Positions 37,621 to 48,093 of a stretch of DNA of 64,000 nucleotides are shown piece after piece. The notes beneath the pieces were generated by a model. That model made no database searches. It saw only the letters and a program-made list of their open reading frames with translations, and was not told where the DNA came from. The translations under genes and the position numbers were made by a program. Each line of letters starts with the position of its first letter. The stretch's first letter is position 1. The DNA comes from Arthrobacter sp. YD4 (lineage in GTDB: Bacteria > Actinomycetota > Actinomycetes > Actinomycetales > Micrococcaceae): NCBI RefSeq assembly GCF_030410515.1, contig NZ_JAUHHD010000007.1, forward strand, positions 1 to 64,000. Reading direction: 5' to 3'.

Positions 37621-37748
37621 GGGTCATGTTTTTCCGGTTGGCAGCCCCGCGCTGCCCTCCCGCGGGCACCGTCATCTAGCGGCGCTGGCGCGGACCAGCC
37701 GGTAACCTGACCTCACAGCAGTGACCGTTGCCAAGCCAGGAGTTCTTC

Positions 37749-39050
37749 GTGACTACTTCCCTTCGCCTTTCTTCAGCAGCCATAAGCAACCAGCCCCTCG
37801 CTGAACTCGATCCCGAGATCGCCGCCGTCCTGGACCAGGAGCTCGGCCGCCAGCGCGGCACCCTGGAAATGATCGCCTCCGAAAACTTCGCCCCCCGCGC
37901 CGTCATGGAGGCCCAGGGCTCCGTGCTGACGAACAAGTACGCCGAGGGTTACCCGGGCCGCCGCTACTACGGCGGCTGCGAATACGTCGACGTCGCCGAG
38001 CAGCTCGCGATCGACCGGGTCAAGGCCCTCTTCGGTGCCGAGTTCGCCAACGTCCAGCCGCACTCCGGCGCGCAGGCCAACGCCGCCGCCCTCTCCGCGA
38101 TGATCACCCCGGGCGATAAGATCATGGGCCTGTCCCTGGCCCACGGCGGGCACCTCACCCACGGCATGAAGCTGAACTTCTCCGGCAAGCTGTACGACGT
38201 CGCGGCCTACCAGGTCGAGGAGGACACCTTCCGGGTGGACATGGACAAGCTCCGCGAGCAGGCGCTCGCCGAGAAGCCCCAGGTCATCATCGCCGGCTGG
38301 TCCGCCTACCCGCGCCACCTCGACTTCGCCGCCTTCCGCTCGATCGCCGACGAGGTCGGGGCCCTGCTCTGGACCGACATGGCGCACTTCGCCGGGCTGG
38401 TGGCCGCCGGCCTGCACCCGAGCCCGGTGCCGCACTCCGACGTCGTCACCTCCACCGTGCACAAGACCCTCGCCGGCCCGCGCTCCGGCGTGATCCTGGC
38501 CAAGCAGGAGTGGGCCAAGAAGATCAACTCCAACGTCTTCCCCGGCCAGCAGGGCGGCCCGCTCATGCACGTCATCGCGGCCAAGGCCGTGGCGTTCAAG
38601 ATCGCGGCGGGCGAGGAGTTCAAGGAACGCCAGGAACGCGTGCTTGAGGGCGCCCGGATCATCGCCGACCGGCTGAACGCCGCCGACGTCGCCGAGGCCG
38701 GCGTCTCGGTCCTCACCGGCGGCACCGACGTGCACCTGGTCCTGGTGGACCTGCGCAACTCCCAGCTGGACGGCCAGCAGGCCGAGGATCTTCTGCACTC
38801 CGTGGGCATCACCGTGAACCGCAACGCCGTTCCGTTCGACCCGCGCCCGCCGATGGTCACCTCCGGCCTGCGCATCGGCACCCCGGCCCTGGCCACCCGC
38901 GGCTTCGGCGCCGAGGAATTCACCGAGGTCGCCGACATCATCGCCACCGCCCTCAAGGCAGGCACCGGCGCCGACGTCGAGGCCCTCCAGTCGCGAGTGG
39001 ACAAGCTCGCCGCCGACTTCCCGCTGTACCCGCAGCACGAGCAGTGGTGA
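37749..39050 (+). CDS. glyA: Serine hydroxymethyltransferase
   Basis: 433-aa PLP enzyme: serine + THF to glycine + 5,10-methylene-THF. Family signatures [36 protein letters not shown] and the PLP-lysine region [14 protein letters not shown] are intact. GTG start at 37749 with AGGAG 7 nt upstream; the TTG at 37728 would put the ribosome-binding site inside the gene. Expression is probably controlled by the ZTP riboswitch upstream. folD follows with overlapping or nearly overlapping start. Confidence 0.97.
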   Translation: MTTSLRLSSAAISNQPLAELDPEIAAVLDQELGRQRGTLEMIASENFAPRAVMEAQGSVLTNKYAEGYPGRRYYGGCEYVDVAEQLAIDRVKALFGAEFANVQPHSGAQANAAALSAMITPGDKIMGLSLAHGGHLTHGMKLNFSGKLYDVAAYQVEEDTFRVDMDKLREQALAEKPQVIIAGWSAYPRHLDFAAFRSIADEVGALLWTDMAHFAGLVAAGLHPSPVPHSDVVTSTVHKTLAGPRSGVILAKQEWAKKINSNVFPGQQGGPLMHVIAAKAVAFKIAAGEEFKERQERVLEGARIIADRLNAADVAEAGVSVLTGGTDVHLVLVDLRNSQLDGQQAEDLLHSVGITVNRNAVPFDPRPPMVTSGLRIGTPALATRGFGAEEFTEVADIIATALKAGTGADVEALQSRVDKLAADFPLYPQHEQW

Positions 39051-39067
39051 TCCGGTTGACCAACGAC

Positions 39068-39961
39068 ATGACTGAAACCCGCACCGCTCGCATCCTCGAC
39101 GGCAAGGCCACCGCGGCCGCCATCAAGGCCGAATTGACCGAACGCGTCGCCGCCCTCAAGGCCCGCGGCGTCGTCCCGGGACTGGGCACCATCCTCGTCG
39201 GCTCCGACCCGGGCAGCACCTGGTACGTCGGAGGCAAGCACAAGGACTGCGCCGAGGTGGGCATCACCTCGATCCGCCGCGACCTGCCCGAGGAGACCAC
39301 CCAGGAGGAACTGCTGGCCGTGGTCCGGGAACTGAACGAGAACCCGGAATGCACCGGGTACATCGTCCAGCTGCCACTGCCGAAGCACATCAACCAGGAC
39401 GTCATCCTCGAGGCGATGGACCCGGACAAGGATGCCGACGGCCTGCACCCGATGAACCTTGGCCGCCTGGTGGCCAACGTGTCCGGGCCGATGACCTCCC
39501 CGCTGCCCTGCACGCCCAAGGGCTGCATTGAGTTGCTGACCCGCCACGGCATCGACCTCAAGGGCAAGCGCGTCCTGGTGGTGGGCCGCGGCGTCACCAT
39601 CGGCCGGCCCGTGGGACTGCTGCTGACCCGCAAGGACGTCAACGCCACGGTCATCCTGGCGCACACCGGCACCGTGGACCTGCCCGCCGAAATCCGGCAG
39701 GCCGACGTCGTCATCGCCGCCGCCGGCCAGCCGCACATGATCAAGGCCGCGGACCTCAAGCCCGGCGCGATCGTGCTGGACGTGGGCGTCAGCCGAGTCG
39801 ACGACGGCAACGGCAAGGCCGTGGTGACCGGGGACGTGGAGCCCGCCGCGGCCGGCGTCGCCGCCTGGATCTCCCCGAACCCCGGGGGAGTGGGACCGAT
39901 GACCCGCGCCATGCTGCTGGCCAACGTGGTGGAGACCGCCGAACGCCAGCTCCAGGACTAA
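39068..39961 (+). CDS. folD: Methylene-THF dehydrogenase / cyclohydrolase
   Basis: FolD, 297 aa from the ATG at 39068: converts 5,10-methylene-THF to 10-formyl-THF in two steps. Seen are [19 protein letters not shown] (active-site Tyr and Lys, YxxxK), VQLPLPKHI, the loop [11 protein letters not shown] and the NADP motif [26 protein letters not shown] closes the protein. An in-frame GTG at 39044 overlaps the glyA stop (GTGGTGA) and would couple translation; neither start has a strong ribosome-binding site. Same transcript as glyA. Confidence 0.96.
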   Translation: MTETRTARILDGKATAAAIKAELTERVAALKARGVVPGLGTILVGSDPGSTWYVGGKHKDCAEVGITSIRRDLPEETTQEELLAVVRELNENPECTGYIVQLPLPKHINQDVILEAMDPDKDADGLHPMNLGRLVANVSGPMTSPLPCTPKGCIELLTRHGIDLKGKRVLVVGRGVTIGRPVGLLLTRKDVNATVILAHTGTVDLPAEIRQADVVIAAAGQPHMIKAADLKPGAIVLDVGVSRVDDGNGKAVVTGDVEPAAAGVAAWISPNPGGVGPMTRAMLLANVVETAERQLQD

Positions 39962-39967
39962 CCACCG

Positions 39968-40029
39968 CAACTGACTCGCAGCTGAGGCCGTTTTCAGCAC
40001 CCAAAACGGCCCCAGCTGCGAGTCAGTTG
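39968..40029. repeat. Long palindrome after folD
   Basis: 27-nt arms (39968-39994 and 40003-40029) starting CAACTGACTCGCAGCTG, one mismatch, loop of 8 nt. The inner ends are GGCCGTTTT / AAAACGGCC. It lies 7 nt after the folD stop and could end transcription, but the length and the CAACTGACTCGCAG outer arm look like a dispersed intergenic palindrome. It is unrelated in sequence to the pair at 15878 and 17132. Confidence 0.8.
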
Positions 40030-40095
40030 GGTTTCCCGGCCCGAAAAGTCCCAAGAATTTACGAAAAGACTCTTTCATGGTTTGCCCGGATGGAC

Positions 40096-40101
40096 TAGCG
40101 T
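40096..40101 (+). promoter_or_regulatory. -10 box of the ABC exporter operon, leaderless type
   Basis: TAGCGT lies 7 nt before the GTG at 40109 with a TTTCAT -35 (40073-40078) at 17-nt spacing. There is no ribosome-binding site before the GTG, so a leaderless mRNA is likely. Confidence 0.5.
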
Positions 40102-40108
40102 GTTTCGG

Positions 40109-41089
40109 GTGCCTGAACTCGCCGCAAAAGAATCGCCCGTGGAAAGCGCCGCCGAATCCGGCCCCGCCCAGTACGTCATCACCGCCGAGAACCTGACCAA
40201 GAGCTACGGCGACATGACCGCCGTGGACGGGATCAGCTTCCGCGTGCCAGCCGGCGAGGCCTTCGGCCTGCTGGGCCCCAACGGCGCCGGCAAGTCCACC
40301 ACCATGCGGATGATCGGCGGCGTCTCCCAGCGCACCTCCGGCTCCCTGACGATCATGGGCCTGGACCCGGAGCAACACGGCCCCGAGGTCCGCGCGCACC
40401 TGGGCGTGGTTCCGCAGCAGGACAACCTGGACGAGGAGCTCAAGGTCCGGGACAACCTGCTGGTCTACGGCCGCTACTTCGGCCTGCCGATGAGCTACCT
40501 CAAGCCCAAGGCCGACGAACTGCTGGAGTTCGCGCAGCTGACCGACAAGGCAAAGGCGAAGGTGGACGCGCTCTCAGGCGGCATGAAGCGGCGCCTCACG
40601 ATTGCCCGCTCCCTGATCAATGAGCCCAAGATCCTGCTGCTGGACGAGCCCACTACGGGCCTGGACCCGCAGGCCCGCCACATCCTCTGGGACCGGCTGT
40701 TCCGGCTCAAGGAACAGGGCGTCACCCTGATCCTCACCACCCACTACATGGACGAGGCGGAGCAGCTCTGCGACCGGCTGATCGTGGTGGACAAGGGCCG
40801 GATCATGGCCGAGGGCTCCCCGGCCAGCCTGATCCGCGAATACTCCACCCGCGAGGTGCTCGAACTGCGCTTCGGGTCCGCCCGCAACGCCACCGTCGGC
40901 GCCGAGCTCGAGGGCATCGGCGAACGCGTCGAAACCCTCCCGGACCGCGTCCTGATCTACGCCAACGACGGCGAGGCCGCCCTGGAAGAGGTCTCCGCCC
41001 GCGGCCTCCGCCCCGTCACCTCGCTGGTGCGCCGCTCCTCGCTGGAGGACGTCTTCCTGCGCCTGACCGGCCGGAGCCTCGTTGACTAG
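40109..41089 (+). CDS. ABC-2 exporter ATPase
   Basis: 326-aa ATP-binding subunit of a DrrA-like exporter. Walker A GPNGAGKST, Q-loop VVPQQDN, signature LSGGMKRRL, Walker B LLLDEPTTGLDP and switch TTHYMDEAE are complete, followed by a C-terminal DrrA-type domain. GTG at 40109 is preferred because a -10 box lies 7 nt before it; the frame continues upstream to 40082 without a better start. It forms an operon with two permease genes and probably exports a lipid, polyketide or drug; substrate unknown. Confidence 0.93.
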   Translation: MPELAAKESPVESAAESGPAQYVITAENLTKSYGDMTAVDGISFRVPAGEAFGLLGPNGAGKSTTMRMIGGVSQRTSGSLTIMGLDPEQHGPEVRAHLGVVPQQDNLDEELKVRDNLLVYGRYFGLPMSYLKPKADELLEFAQLTDKAKAKVDALSGGMKRRLTIARSLINEPKILLLDEPTTGLDPQARHILWDRLFRLKEQGVTLILTTHYMDEAEQLCDRLIVVDKGRIMAEGSPASLIREYSTREVLELRFGSARNATVGAELEGIGERVETLPDRVLIYANDGEAALEEVSARGLRPVTSLVRRSSLEDVFLRLTGRSLVD

Positions 41090-41099
41090 GAATCCGGCC

Positions 41100-41972
41100 G
41101 TGACCGAGCCGGGACAGACGACGGCGGCCAGCCCGAAGCCGCAGACCGGGACCGGACGCGCCCACGCGCCGGAGGTCTCCGCGGCCAAGGCCCGCCGCTG
41201 GGGCGCGTTCTACTACGCCGAGCAGGTCCTGCGGGTGATGAAGGGCTACGGCTGGACCATCGTCATGTACGGCGTGGGCCAGCCCGTCGCCTACCTCTTC
41301 GCCATGGGCGTGGGACTGGCCACGCTGGTGGACTCAAACTCCGCCGCGGCCTTCGGCGGCGTCAGCTACCTGACCTTCATCGCCCCGGCCCTGCTGATCT
41401 CCGCCGCCGTGATGACCGCCGCAAACGAGTTCACCTTCCCGGTGATGGACGGGTTCAAGTGGCGCCGGGTCTACTACGGCCCGCACGCCTCCCCGCTGAC
41501 CCCGGAACAGATCGCCGCCGGACAGATCATCGCCGTGACAGTCCGGTTCCTGCTGCAGTCAGCCATCTACTTCGGCGTGGTGACCCTGTTCGGGGCCTCA
41601 CCCAGCGGCTGGGGCTGGGTCTCGATCCTCATCGCCACCCTGGCCGGCCTCGCCTTCGGCCTGCCCCTGATGGCGTATGCGGCCCGGATCAAGGAGGACA
41701 AGGGCCAGTTCGCCATGGTGATGCGCTTCATCGTCATGCCGCTGTTCCTGTTCTCCGGCACCTTCTTCCCGCTGGACACCCTGCCGCTGGGGGTGCGCTG
41801 GGTCGGCTGGATCTCCCCGATCTGGCACGGCACAGAACTCGGCCGGGTGGTCACGTACGGTTACCCCGAGCCGGCCTGGCTGAGCGCCGTCCACCTGATT
41901 GTCCTGGCCGGCCTCACGGTCCTCGGCTGGGTCCTGACCCGGCGCCAGTTCGCCACGAGGATGGGTGCATGA
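41100..41972 (+). CDS. ABC-2 type permease, first subunit
   Basis: 290-aa membrane subunit with six predicted helices of the ABC-2/DrrB type (FIAPALLISAAVMTAANEF, then MRFIVMPLFLFSGTFFPL and WISPIWHGTELGR). GTG at 41100 has AGGA 8 nt upstream; a TTG at 41082 overlapping the ATPase stop is possible. Its end overlaps the next permease start (ATGA). Together the two permeases make the heterodimeric channel for the ATPase upstream. Confidence 0.9.
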   Translation: MTEPGQTTAASPKPQTGTGRAHAPEVSAAKARRWGAFYYAEQVLRVMKGYGWTIVMYGVGQPVAYLFAMGVGLATLVDSNSAAAFGGVSYLTFIAPALLISAAVMTAANEFTFPVMDGFKWRRVYYGPHASPLTPEQIAAGQIIAVTVRFLLQSAIYFGVVTLFGASPSGWGWVSILIATLAGLAFGLPLMAYAARIKEDKGQFAMVMRFIVMPLFLFSGTFFPLDTLPLGVRWVGWISPIWHGTELGRVVTYGYPEPAWLSAVHLIVLAGLTVLGWVLTRRQFATRMGA

Positions 41973-42820
41973 GCACGTTCGCCACCGCCGGACACCACGA
42001 CGGCGCCCCCAGCGTCGCCGACGCCGCCCGCGCCCGCCGCTTCGGCCCGCTGTACTCGCGCAACGTGCGCGCCGTCGTCGCCCGCGGGCTGATGGCCACC
42101 AAAAGCAGCAACTGGATGGTGATGCTCTCGGGCTTCTTCGAACCCGTGCTCTACCTGATTTCGATGGGCGTGGGCCTCGGCGCGATCGTCGGCACGGTGC
42201 AGGGCCCCGGCGGCCAGGAGATCTCCTACGCCGCGTACATCGCTCCGGCGCTGCTGGCCGTCTCGGCGATGAACGGCGCCGTGTACGACTCCACCTGGAA
42301 CGTCTTCTTCAAGATGAACTTCGCCAAGCTCTACCAGGGCATGCTCTACACCTCGCTGGGACCGATCGACGTCGCGATGGGGGAGATCTTCCTGGCCCTG
42401 CTTCGCGGCCTCATGTACGCCACCGGGTTCACCGCGGTGATGGGCGTGATGGGCCTGATCACCACCCCGTGGGCCATCCTGATGATCCCGGCCTCGGTGC
42501 TGATTGCGTTCGGCTTCGCCAGCTTCGGCATGGGCATCACCAGCTTCATGAAGACCTTCCAGCAGATGGACTGGATCAACTTCATCATGCTGCCGATGTT
42601 CCTCTTCAGCGCCACCTTCTACCCGCTGAGCGTCTACCCGGGACCCATCCAGCTGCTGATCCAGGCCATGCCGCTCTGGCACGGGGTGGAGCTGCTCCGC
42701 CAGATCAGCGTGGGGGCCTTCGACGCTTCCACGGCGCTGCACATCGGCTACTACCTGGTGATGATCGTGCTCGGCGTCGCCCTCACCACCGGCCGCCTGC
42801 GCCGGCTGTTCCTGAAGTAG
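41969..42820 (+). CDS. ABC-2 type permease, second subunit
   Basis: 283-aa six-helix DrrB-like permease, paralogous to the preceding gene (shared YLISMGVGLG / YLFAMGVGLA, AYIAPALLA, MLPMFLFSATFYPLSVYPG and MPLWHGVELLR). ATG at 41969 overlaps the previous stop codon (ATGA), so the two subunits are translationally coupled in equal amounts. Last gene of the exporter operon. Confidence 0.91.
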   Translation: MSTFATAGHHDGAPSVADAARARRFGPLYSRNVRAVVARGLMATKSSNWMVMLSGFFEPVLYLISMGVGLGAIVGTVQGPGGQEISYAAYIAPALLAVSAMNGAVYDSTWNVFFKMNFAKLYQGMLYTSLGPIDVAMGEIFLALLRGLMYATGFTAVMGVMGLITTPWAILMIPASVLIAFGFASFGMGITSFMKTFQQMDWINFIMLPMFLFSATFYPLSVYPGPIQLLIQAMPLWHGVELLRQISVGAFDASTALHIGYYLVMIVLGVALTTGRLRRLFLK

Positions 42821-42917
42821 CGGCCCCGGCGGCGGCCTTGCCGTGGGCCCTGCAGGCTCGGACGACGGCCGCCGTTCGCCGGGGGTGGAAGCGCCGCGTG
42901 TGGTGCGCGCCGTTTGC

Positions 42918-42923
42918 GATAAT
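42918..42923 (+). promoter_or_regulatory. -10 box, leaderless type
   Basis: GATAAT lies 6 nt before the ATG at 42930; no ribosome-binding site is present. A -35 box was not found. Confidence 0.5.
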
Positions 42924-42929
42924 GGACCC

Positions 42930-43499
42930 ATGCGATCCCTCGGCAACCCTTCCTCCACCACGTCCCCGTTCGCCGCCGCCGGCAAGAACCCGATGTTCCG
43001 CATCGGCGGCCTCGGCATGACGGTGTTCATCATCGCCTTCCTGGTGGCCGTGATCTTCGCGGCGAACCAGAACGACGTCGTGGGCTGGGTTGTCGCCGTC
43101 ATCGCCTTCTTCTGGCTGGCGCTGGCCTCCTTCGTGGTCTTCAGCATTCAGAAGGCCGCCAAGCGCGCCGGGGCCAAGCTCAACGAGGCGCAGAACGCCT
43201 TCAACTCCGCCGTAGGCCGGGCGCCGTCGGCTGGCAGCGCCGACCACGGTGGCACCCGCGTCGTCGGGGAGCGCCGGGAAGCCGACGAGGTCCGCGACAT
43301 GAAGCTGGACCACTCCTTCAAGATCGTCCAGGTGCAGGTCCGCGTCGTCGAGCAGGAACGGGCAAAGGGCGAGGCCTCGGACCAGGACACCATCCGCCGC
43401 GCCCTCGAGACGATCGAAATCACCGCCACCAACGCCCGGGACATGATCAAGTCCGGCGGCTCCTCCGACGAGCCGGTGAGCGGAACCATCATCGACTAG
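42930..43499 (+). CDS. Hypothetical membrane protein with C-terminal helical domain
   Basis: 189-aa protein, family not recognised. Two closely spaced membrane helices (about 27-46 and 50-72) form a hairpin, followed by a cytosolic Ala-rich helix and a domain (about 115-175) with LDHSFKIVQVQVRVVEQ and TIRRALETIEITATNARDMI. The ATG at 42930 has a -10 box 6 nt upstream. The stop codon TAG is at the same time the first three bases of the -10 box of xthA. Confidence 0.75.
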   Translation: MRSLGNPSSTTSPFAAAGKNPMFRIGGLGMTVFIIAFLVAVIFAANQNDVVGWVVAVIAFFWLALASFVVFSIQKAAKRAGAKLNEAQNAFNSAVGRAPSAGSADHGGTRVVGERREADEVRDMKLDHSFKIVQVQVRVVEQERAKGEASDQDTIRRALETIEITATNARDMIKSGGSSDEPVSGTIID

Positions 43500-43502
43500 A
43501 GT
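43497..43502 (+). promoter_or_regulatory. -10 box of xthA over the upstream stop codon
   Basis: TAGAGT begins with the TAG stop of the preceding gene and ends 7 nt before the GTG at 43510. No ribosome-binding site precedes that GTG, so a leaderless start fits. Confidence 0.45.
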
Positions 43503-43509
43503 GGATCGG

Positions 43510-45457
<1,948 letters not shown>

Positions 45458-45461
45458 GGCA

Positions 45462-46139
45462 ATGTCCTCCGCCAGCAACGTCACCGCGAGCGAAACCGGC
45501 ACGTCCACGGGCCTCTCCCGGGACACCGGCGGCACCGCCCCCTCGGCGGCCGCGCCCGCGGGCCAGGACGCGCACGCTCCGGAGGACGGCATCAGCATCG
45601 GCGTGATCCTGGGCTTCCCGCCCAGGATCGCCGAGGAGCTGCGGCGCTGGCGGGCCTCCTTCGGGGACCCGCTGGCCGCTACGGTGCCCGCCCACATCAC
45701 GCTGGTCACCACCACCACCACCCGGGACTGGGAGGCCACCCGGCGGCACGTCCGCGAGGTCGCCGGCCGGCAGGAGCCCTTCACCGTCACCATCGCCGGC
45801 ACCGGATCGTTCCGGCCCGTCTCCCCGGTGGTGTTCCTGAAGGTGGAGGAGGGGTTCGGCGAGTGCGTGGACCTGCACCGGCAGCTGCAGCGCGGCCCAC
45901 TGGAGCGCGAGCTGCCCTTCGCCTACCACCCGCACGTCACCGTGGCCCACGACGTCGCCCCGGAAAGCCTCGACGAGGCCGAAACGGCGCTGAAGGATTA
46001 CAGGGCCAGCTTCCCGGTGGCTAGCATGGGTCTTTACGAGCACGATGACAACGGCATCTGGCAGCTACGGGAAGAACTGGACTTTGGCAGCGAACGTGAC
46101 CACCACCGAGGCGAAGGCGCCCCAGAAGGCCCCCGCTAG
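45462..46139 (+). CDS. 2'-5' RNA ligase family protein
   Basis: 225-aa 2H-phosphoesterase. The two HxT catalytic motifs are present as PAHITLV and HPHVTVAH at the expected spacing (about 100 residues), after a disordered, Thr/Ala-rich N-terminus of about 45 residues. Members act on 2',3'-cyclic phosphates or related RNA ends. It starts 4 nt after trpS and its C-terminal end overlaps the YihY gene in another frame. Confidence 0.88.
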   Translation: MSSASNVTASETGTSTGLSRDTGGTAPSAAAPAGQDAHAPEDGISIGVILGFPPRIAEELRRWRASFGDPLAATVPAHITLVTTTTTRDWEATRRHVREVAGRQEPFTVTIAGTGSFRPVSPVVFLKVEEGFGECVDLHRQLQRGPLERELPFAYHPHVTVAHDVAPESLDEAETALKDYRASFPVASMGLYEHDDNGIWQLREELDFGSERDHHRGEGAPEGPR

Positions 46140-47238
46140 CCCACCCGCACCCACGGACCTGCCCGGGCTGCGCCTGGAGGTCATCCACAAGCGGATGGAC
46201 TGGGTCAAAGCCCGCCGCTCCGGTGGCAACGTCCTGGCGGGCATGCCGCTGCTGTTCGCGAAGATCAACACCTTCCGGCCGCAGCGTGCCTTCATGCACT
46301 ACAACCTCCAGCGCGGCCCGCTCCTGAGCGCGGGCATCGGCTTCCGGATGTTTTTCTCCATCACCGGCCTGCTGGCCACCGGATTCTCCCTCGCCGGGCT
46401 GATCCTCAACGGCCAGCCCGCCCTGCTGGAACAGATCATCCGCAGCGTCGCCGGCGCCGCCCCCGGCCTGCTCAAGGTCAACGGCGGCCCGGGACTGGTG
46501 GACCCGCACCAGCTGCTCAACCCGTCCAACCTCGGCTGGACCGCCCTGATCGCCGCCGCCGTCACGGTGTTCACCGCGCTCGGCTGGATCAGCGGGGTCC
46601 GCGACGGCGTCCGCGGCATGATGCAGCTGGGCCCGCGGCCCATCCTGCCCGTGCTGCAGATCCTGCGCGACGCCGGGACCCTGCTGCTTCTCGGTGCCGC
46701 CCTGGTGGTCAGCGCGGGCGCGTCCCTGGTGTTCGGCACGGCCGCCGACTGGGTTGCCGGCCTGCTGCACCTGGACCCGCTGCTGGCCGGTCCGCTGACC
46801 ACGTCGGTGACCATCGTGGTGCCCCTGCTGCTGGCATGGGGGACCGCCCTGATCATGTTCCGGGTGGCGGCCGGGGTGCGCCTGTCGCGGCGGGCGCTGC
46901 TGGAGGGCACCATCATGGCCGCCGCAGGCACCACGGTGCTGCAGTTCTTCAGCACCCAACTGCTGGCCAGCTCGGGCCGCAACCCGATCCTGGCCCCGTT
47001 CGCCATCATCATCGGGCTGCTGGTCTGGTTCAACCTGGTCAGCCAGGTCTACCTGGTCTCCGCCTCCTGGTCCGCCGTGCGCGAATCAGACCGGTCCGCC
47101 GGCCCGGTGGACAAGACCCTCGGCTGGGGTGCCCGCCAGGTCCAGCCCGGCCGGACCCCCGCCGAGCCGCGCGTGCGCCCGCGGCGGGCGCCGGCTAGTT
47201 TCCGGCGTCGAGGTACTGATCGGCCCACGCCGAAATAA
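46084..47238 (+). CDS. YihY/BrkB family membrane protein
   Basis: 384 aa from the TTG at 46084; six predicted membrane helices of the YihY/BrkB (virulence factor BrkB) family, with FMHYNLQRGPLLSAGIGFRM (in two parts) at the start and NPILAPFAIIIGLLVWFNLVSQ (in two parts) near the end, then a basic, Arg/Pro-rich tail. Despite old ribonuclease-BN names it is a membrane protein of unknown function. GGGAAG precedes the TTG; ATG 46045 and GTG 46096 are alternatives, all overlapping the previous gene. The 3' end overlaps the convergent hydrolase gene by 44 nt. Confidence 0.88.
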   Translation: MAANVTTTEAKAPQKAPASPPAPTDLPGLRLEVIHKRMDWVKARRSGGNVLAGMPLLFAKINTFRPQRAFMHYNLQRGPLLSAGIGFRMFFSITGLLATGFSLAGLILNGQPALLEQIIRSVAGAAPGLLKVNGGPGLVDPHQLLNPSNLGWTALIAAAVTVFTALGWISGVRDGVRGMMQLGPRPILPVLQILRDAGTLLLLGAALVVSAGASLVFGTAADWVAGLLHLDPLLAGPLTTSVTIVVPLLLAWGTALIMFRVAAGVRLSRRALLEGTIMAAAGTTVLQFFSTQLLASSGRNPILAPFAIIIGLLVWFNLVSQVYLVSASWSAVRESDRSAGPVDKTLGWGARQVQPGRTPAEPRVRPRRAPASFRRRGTDRPTPK

Positions 47239-47965
47239 TCTTCGCCGCCCGGGCCGCCTGCCCCTTTCCGGTGAGCAGGTGGTCCGAGCCCTCCAGCGAG
47301 ACGAAGTTCCGCGGGTGCCGGGCGGTCTGGAAGATGCTGCTGGCGTTCTCGATGCCCACCGTGGTGTCCGTGGGGGAGTGCAGTACCATCAGCGGCTTGT
47401 GCAGCCGGCGGATGCAGTCGGTGAGGTCCGCGTTCTCCAGGTCCTCCACGAAGTGCCGGCGGATCTCCACCCGCTTGCCGCCCAGGTCCACCTCGGCGCT
47501 GCCCTTGCTGAGGATGCGGTCCAGGGCCGCGTCGAAGACGTGGGCCACGTGCTTGGGCGAGAAGGGCGCGCCCACCGTGGCCACCGCGTCCAGCTCCGGG
47601 ATGCTGTGGGCCGCCGCCAGCACGGCGGCACCGCCGAAGGAGTGGCCCACCAGCAGCGACACCGGCCGCCCGGAGGCGCGCATGAACTCCGCAGCCCGGA
47701 CCGTGTCCGCCACCTTGTGGCTGAAGGACCCGGCCGACCATTCGCCCGCCGAGCCGCCCAGGCCCAGGTTGTCGAAGCGCAGCATGCCCACCCCGTTGTC
47801 CGCCAGCGCCTTGCACATCCGGGAGGCGGCCGGGCTGTCCTTGCCCAGGGTGAAGCCGTGCGAGAACACGCCCCAGCCCTTCACCGGCCCCTCGGGCAGG
47901 TCGATGATCCCGGAGAGCAGTTCGCCGGTGGAACCTTCGAAGGTGACTTTTTCGGAGCGGGACAC
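47195..47965 (-). CDS. Alpha/beta hydrolase
   Basis: 256-aa cytosolic alpha/beta hydrolase (serine aminopeptidase/dienelactone-hydrolase-like). Nucleophile elbow GHSFGG, oxyanion region SHGFTLGKD, acid in HSPTDTTVG and catalytic His in GSDHLLTG are in order. GTG at 47965 has GAAAGG upstream, so the frame to 48040, which crosses the sdh terminator, was rejected. Close relatives act with OsmC-type proteins or on esters; no substrate can be named. Convergent overlap of 44 nt with the YihY gene. Confidence 0.9.
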   Translation of the reverse strand: MSRSEKVTFEGSTGELLSGIIDLPEGPVKGWGVFSHGFTLGKDSPAASRMCKALADNGVGMLRFDNLGLGGSAGEWSAGSFSHKVADTVRAAEFMRASGRPVSLLVGHSFGGAAVLAAAHSIPELDAVATVGAPFSPKHVAHVFDAALDRILSKGSAEVDLGGKRVEIRRHFVEDLENADLTDCIRRLHKPLMVLHSPTDTTVGIENASSIFQTARHPRNFVSLEGSDHLLTGKGQAARAAKIISAWADQYLDAGN

Positions 47966-48016
47966 GGGGGCCTTTCGACGGAGACAGTGGGGCGGCGGAG
48001 GGGTATGGGAGGGGAA

Positions 48017-48063
48017 CACGACGACGGCGCCCCCACCCAAGGGTGGAAGGCGCCGTCGTCGTG
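48017..48063 (-). terminator. sdh operon terminator
   Basis: Perfect 15-bp inverted repeat (48017-48031, 48049-48063) with an inner CCACCC / GGGTGG stem, so the whole 47 nt folds as one hairpin. It lies 31 nt after the sdhB stop on the minus strand and upstream of the hydrolase gene. Confidence 0.85.
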
Positions 48064-48093
48064 GTGCTGTGCCCGTGGAGGGCTCAGCGGTGC

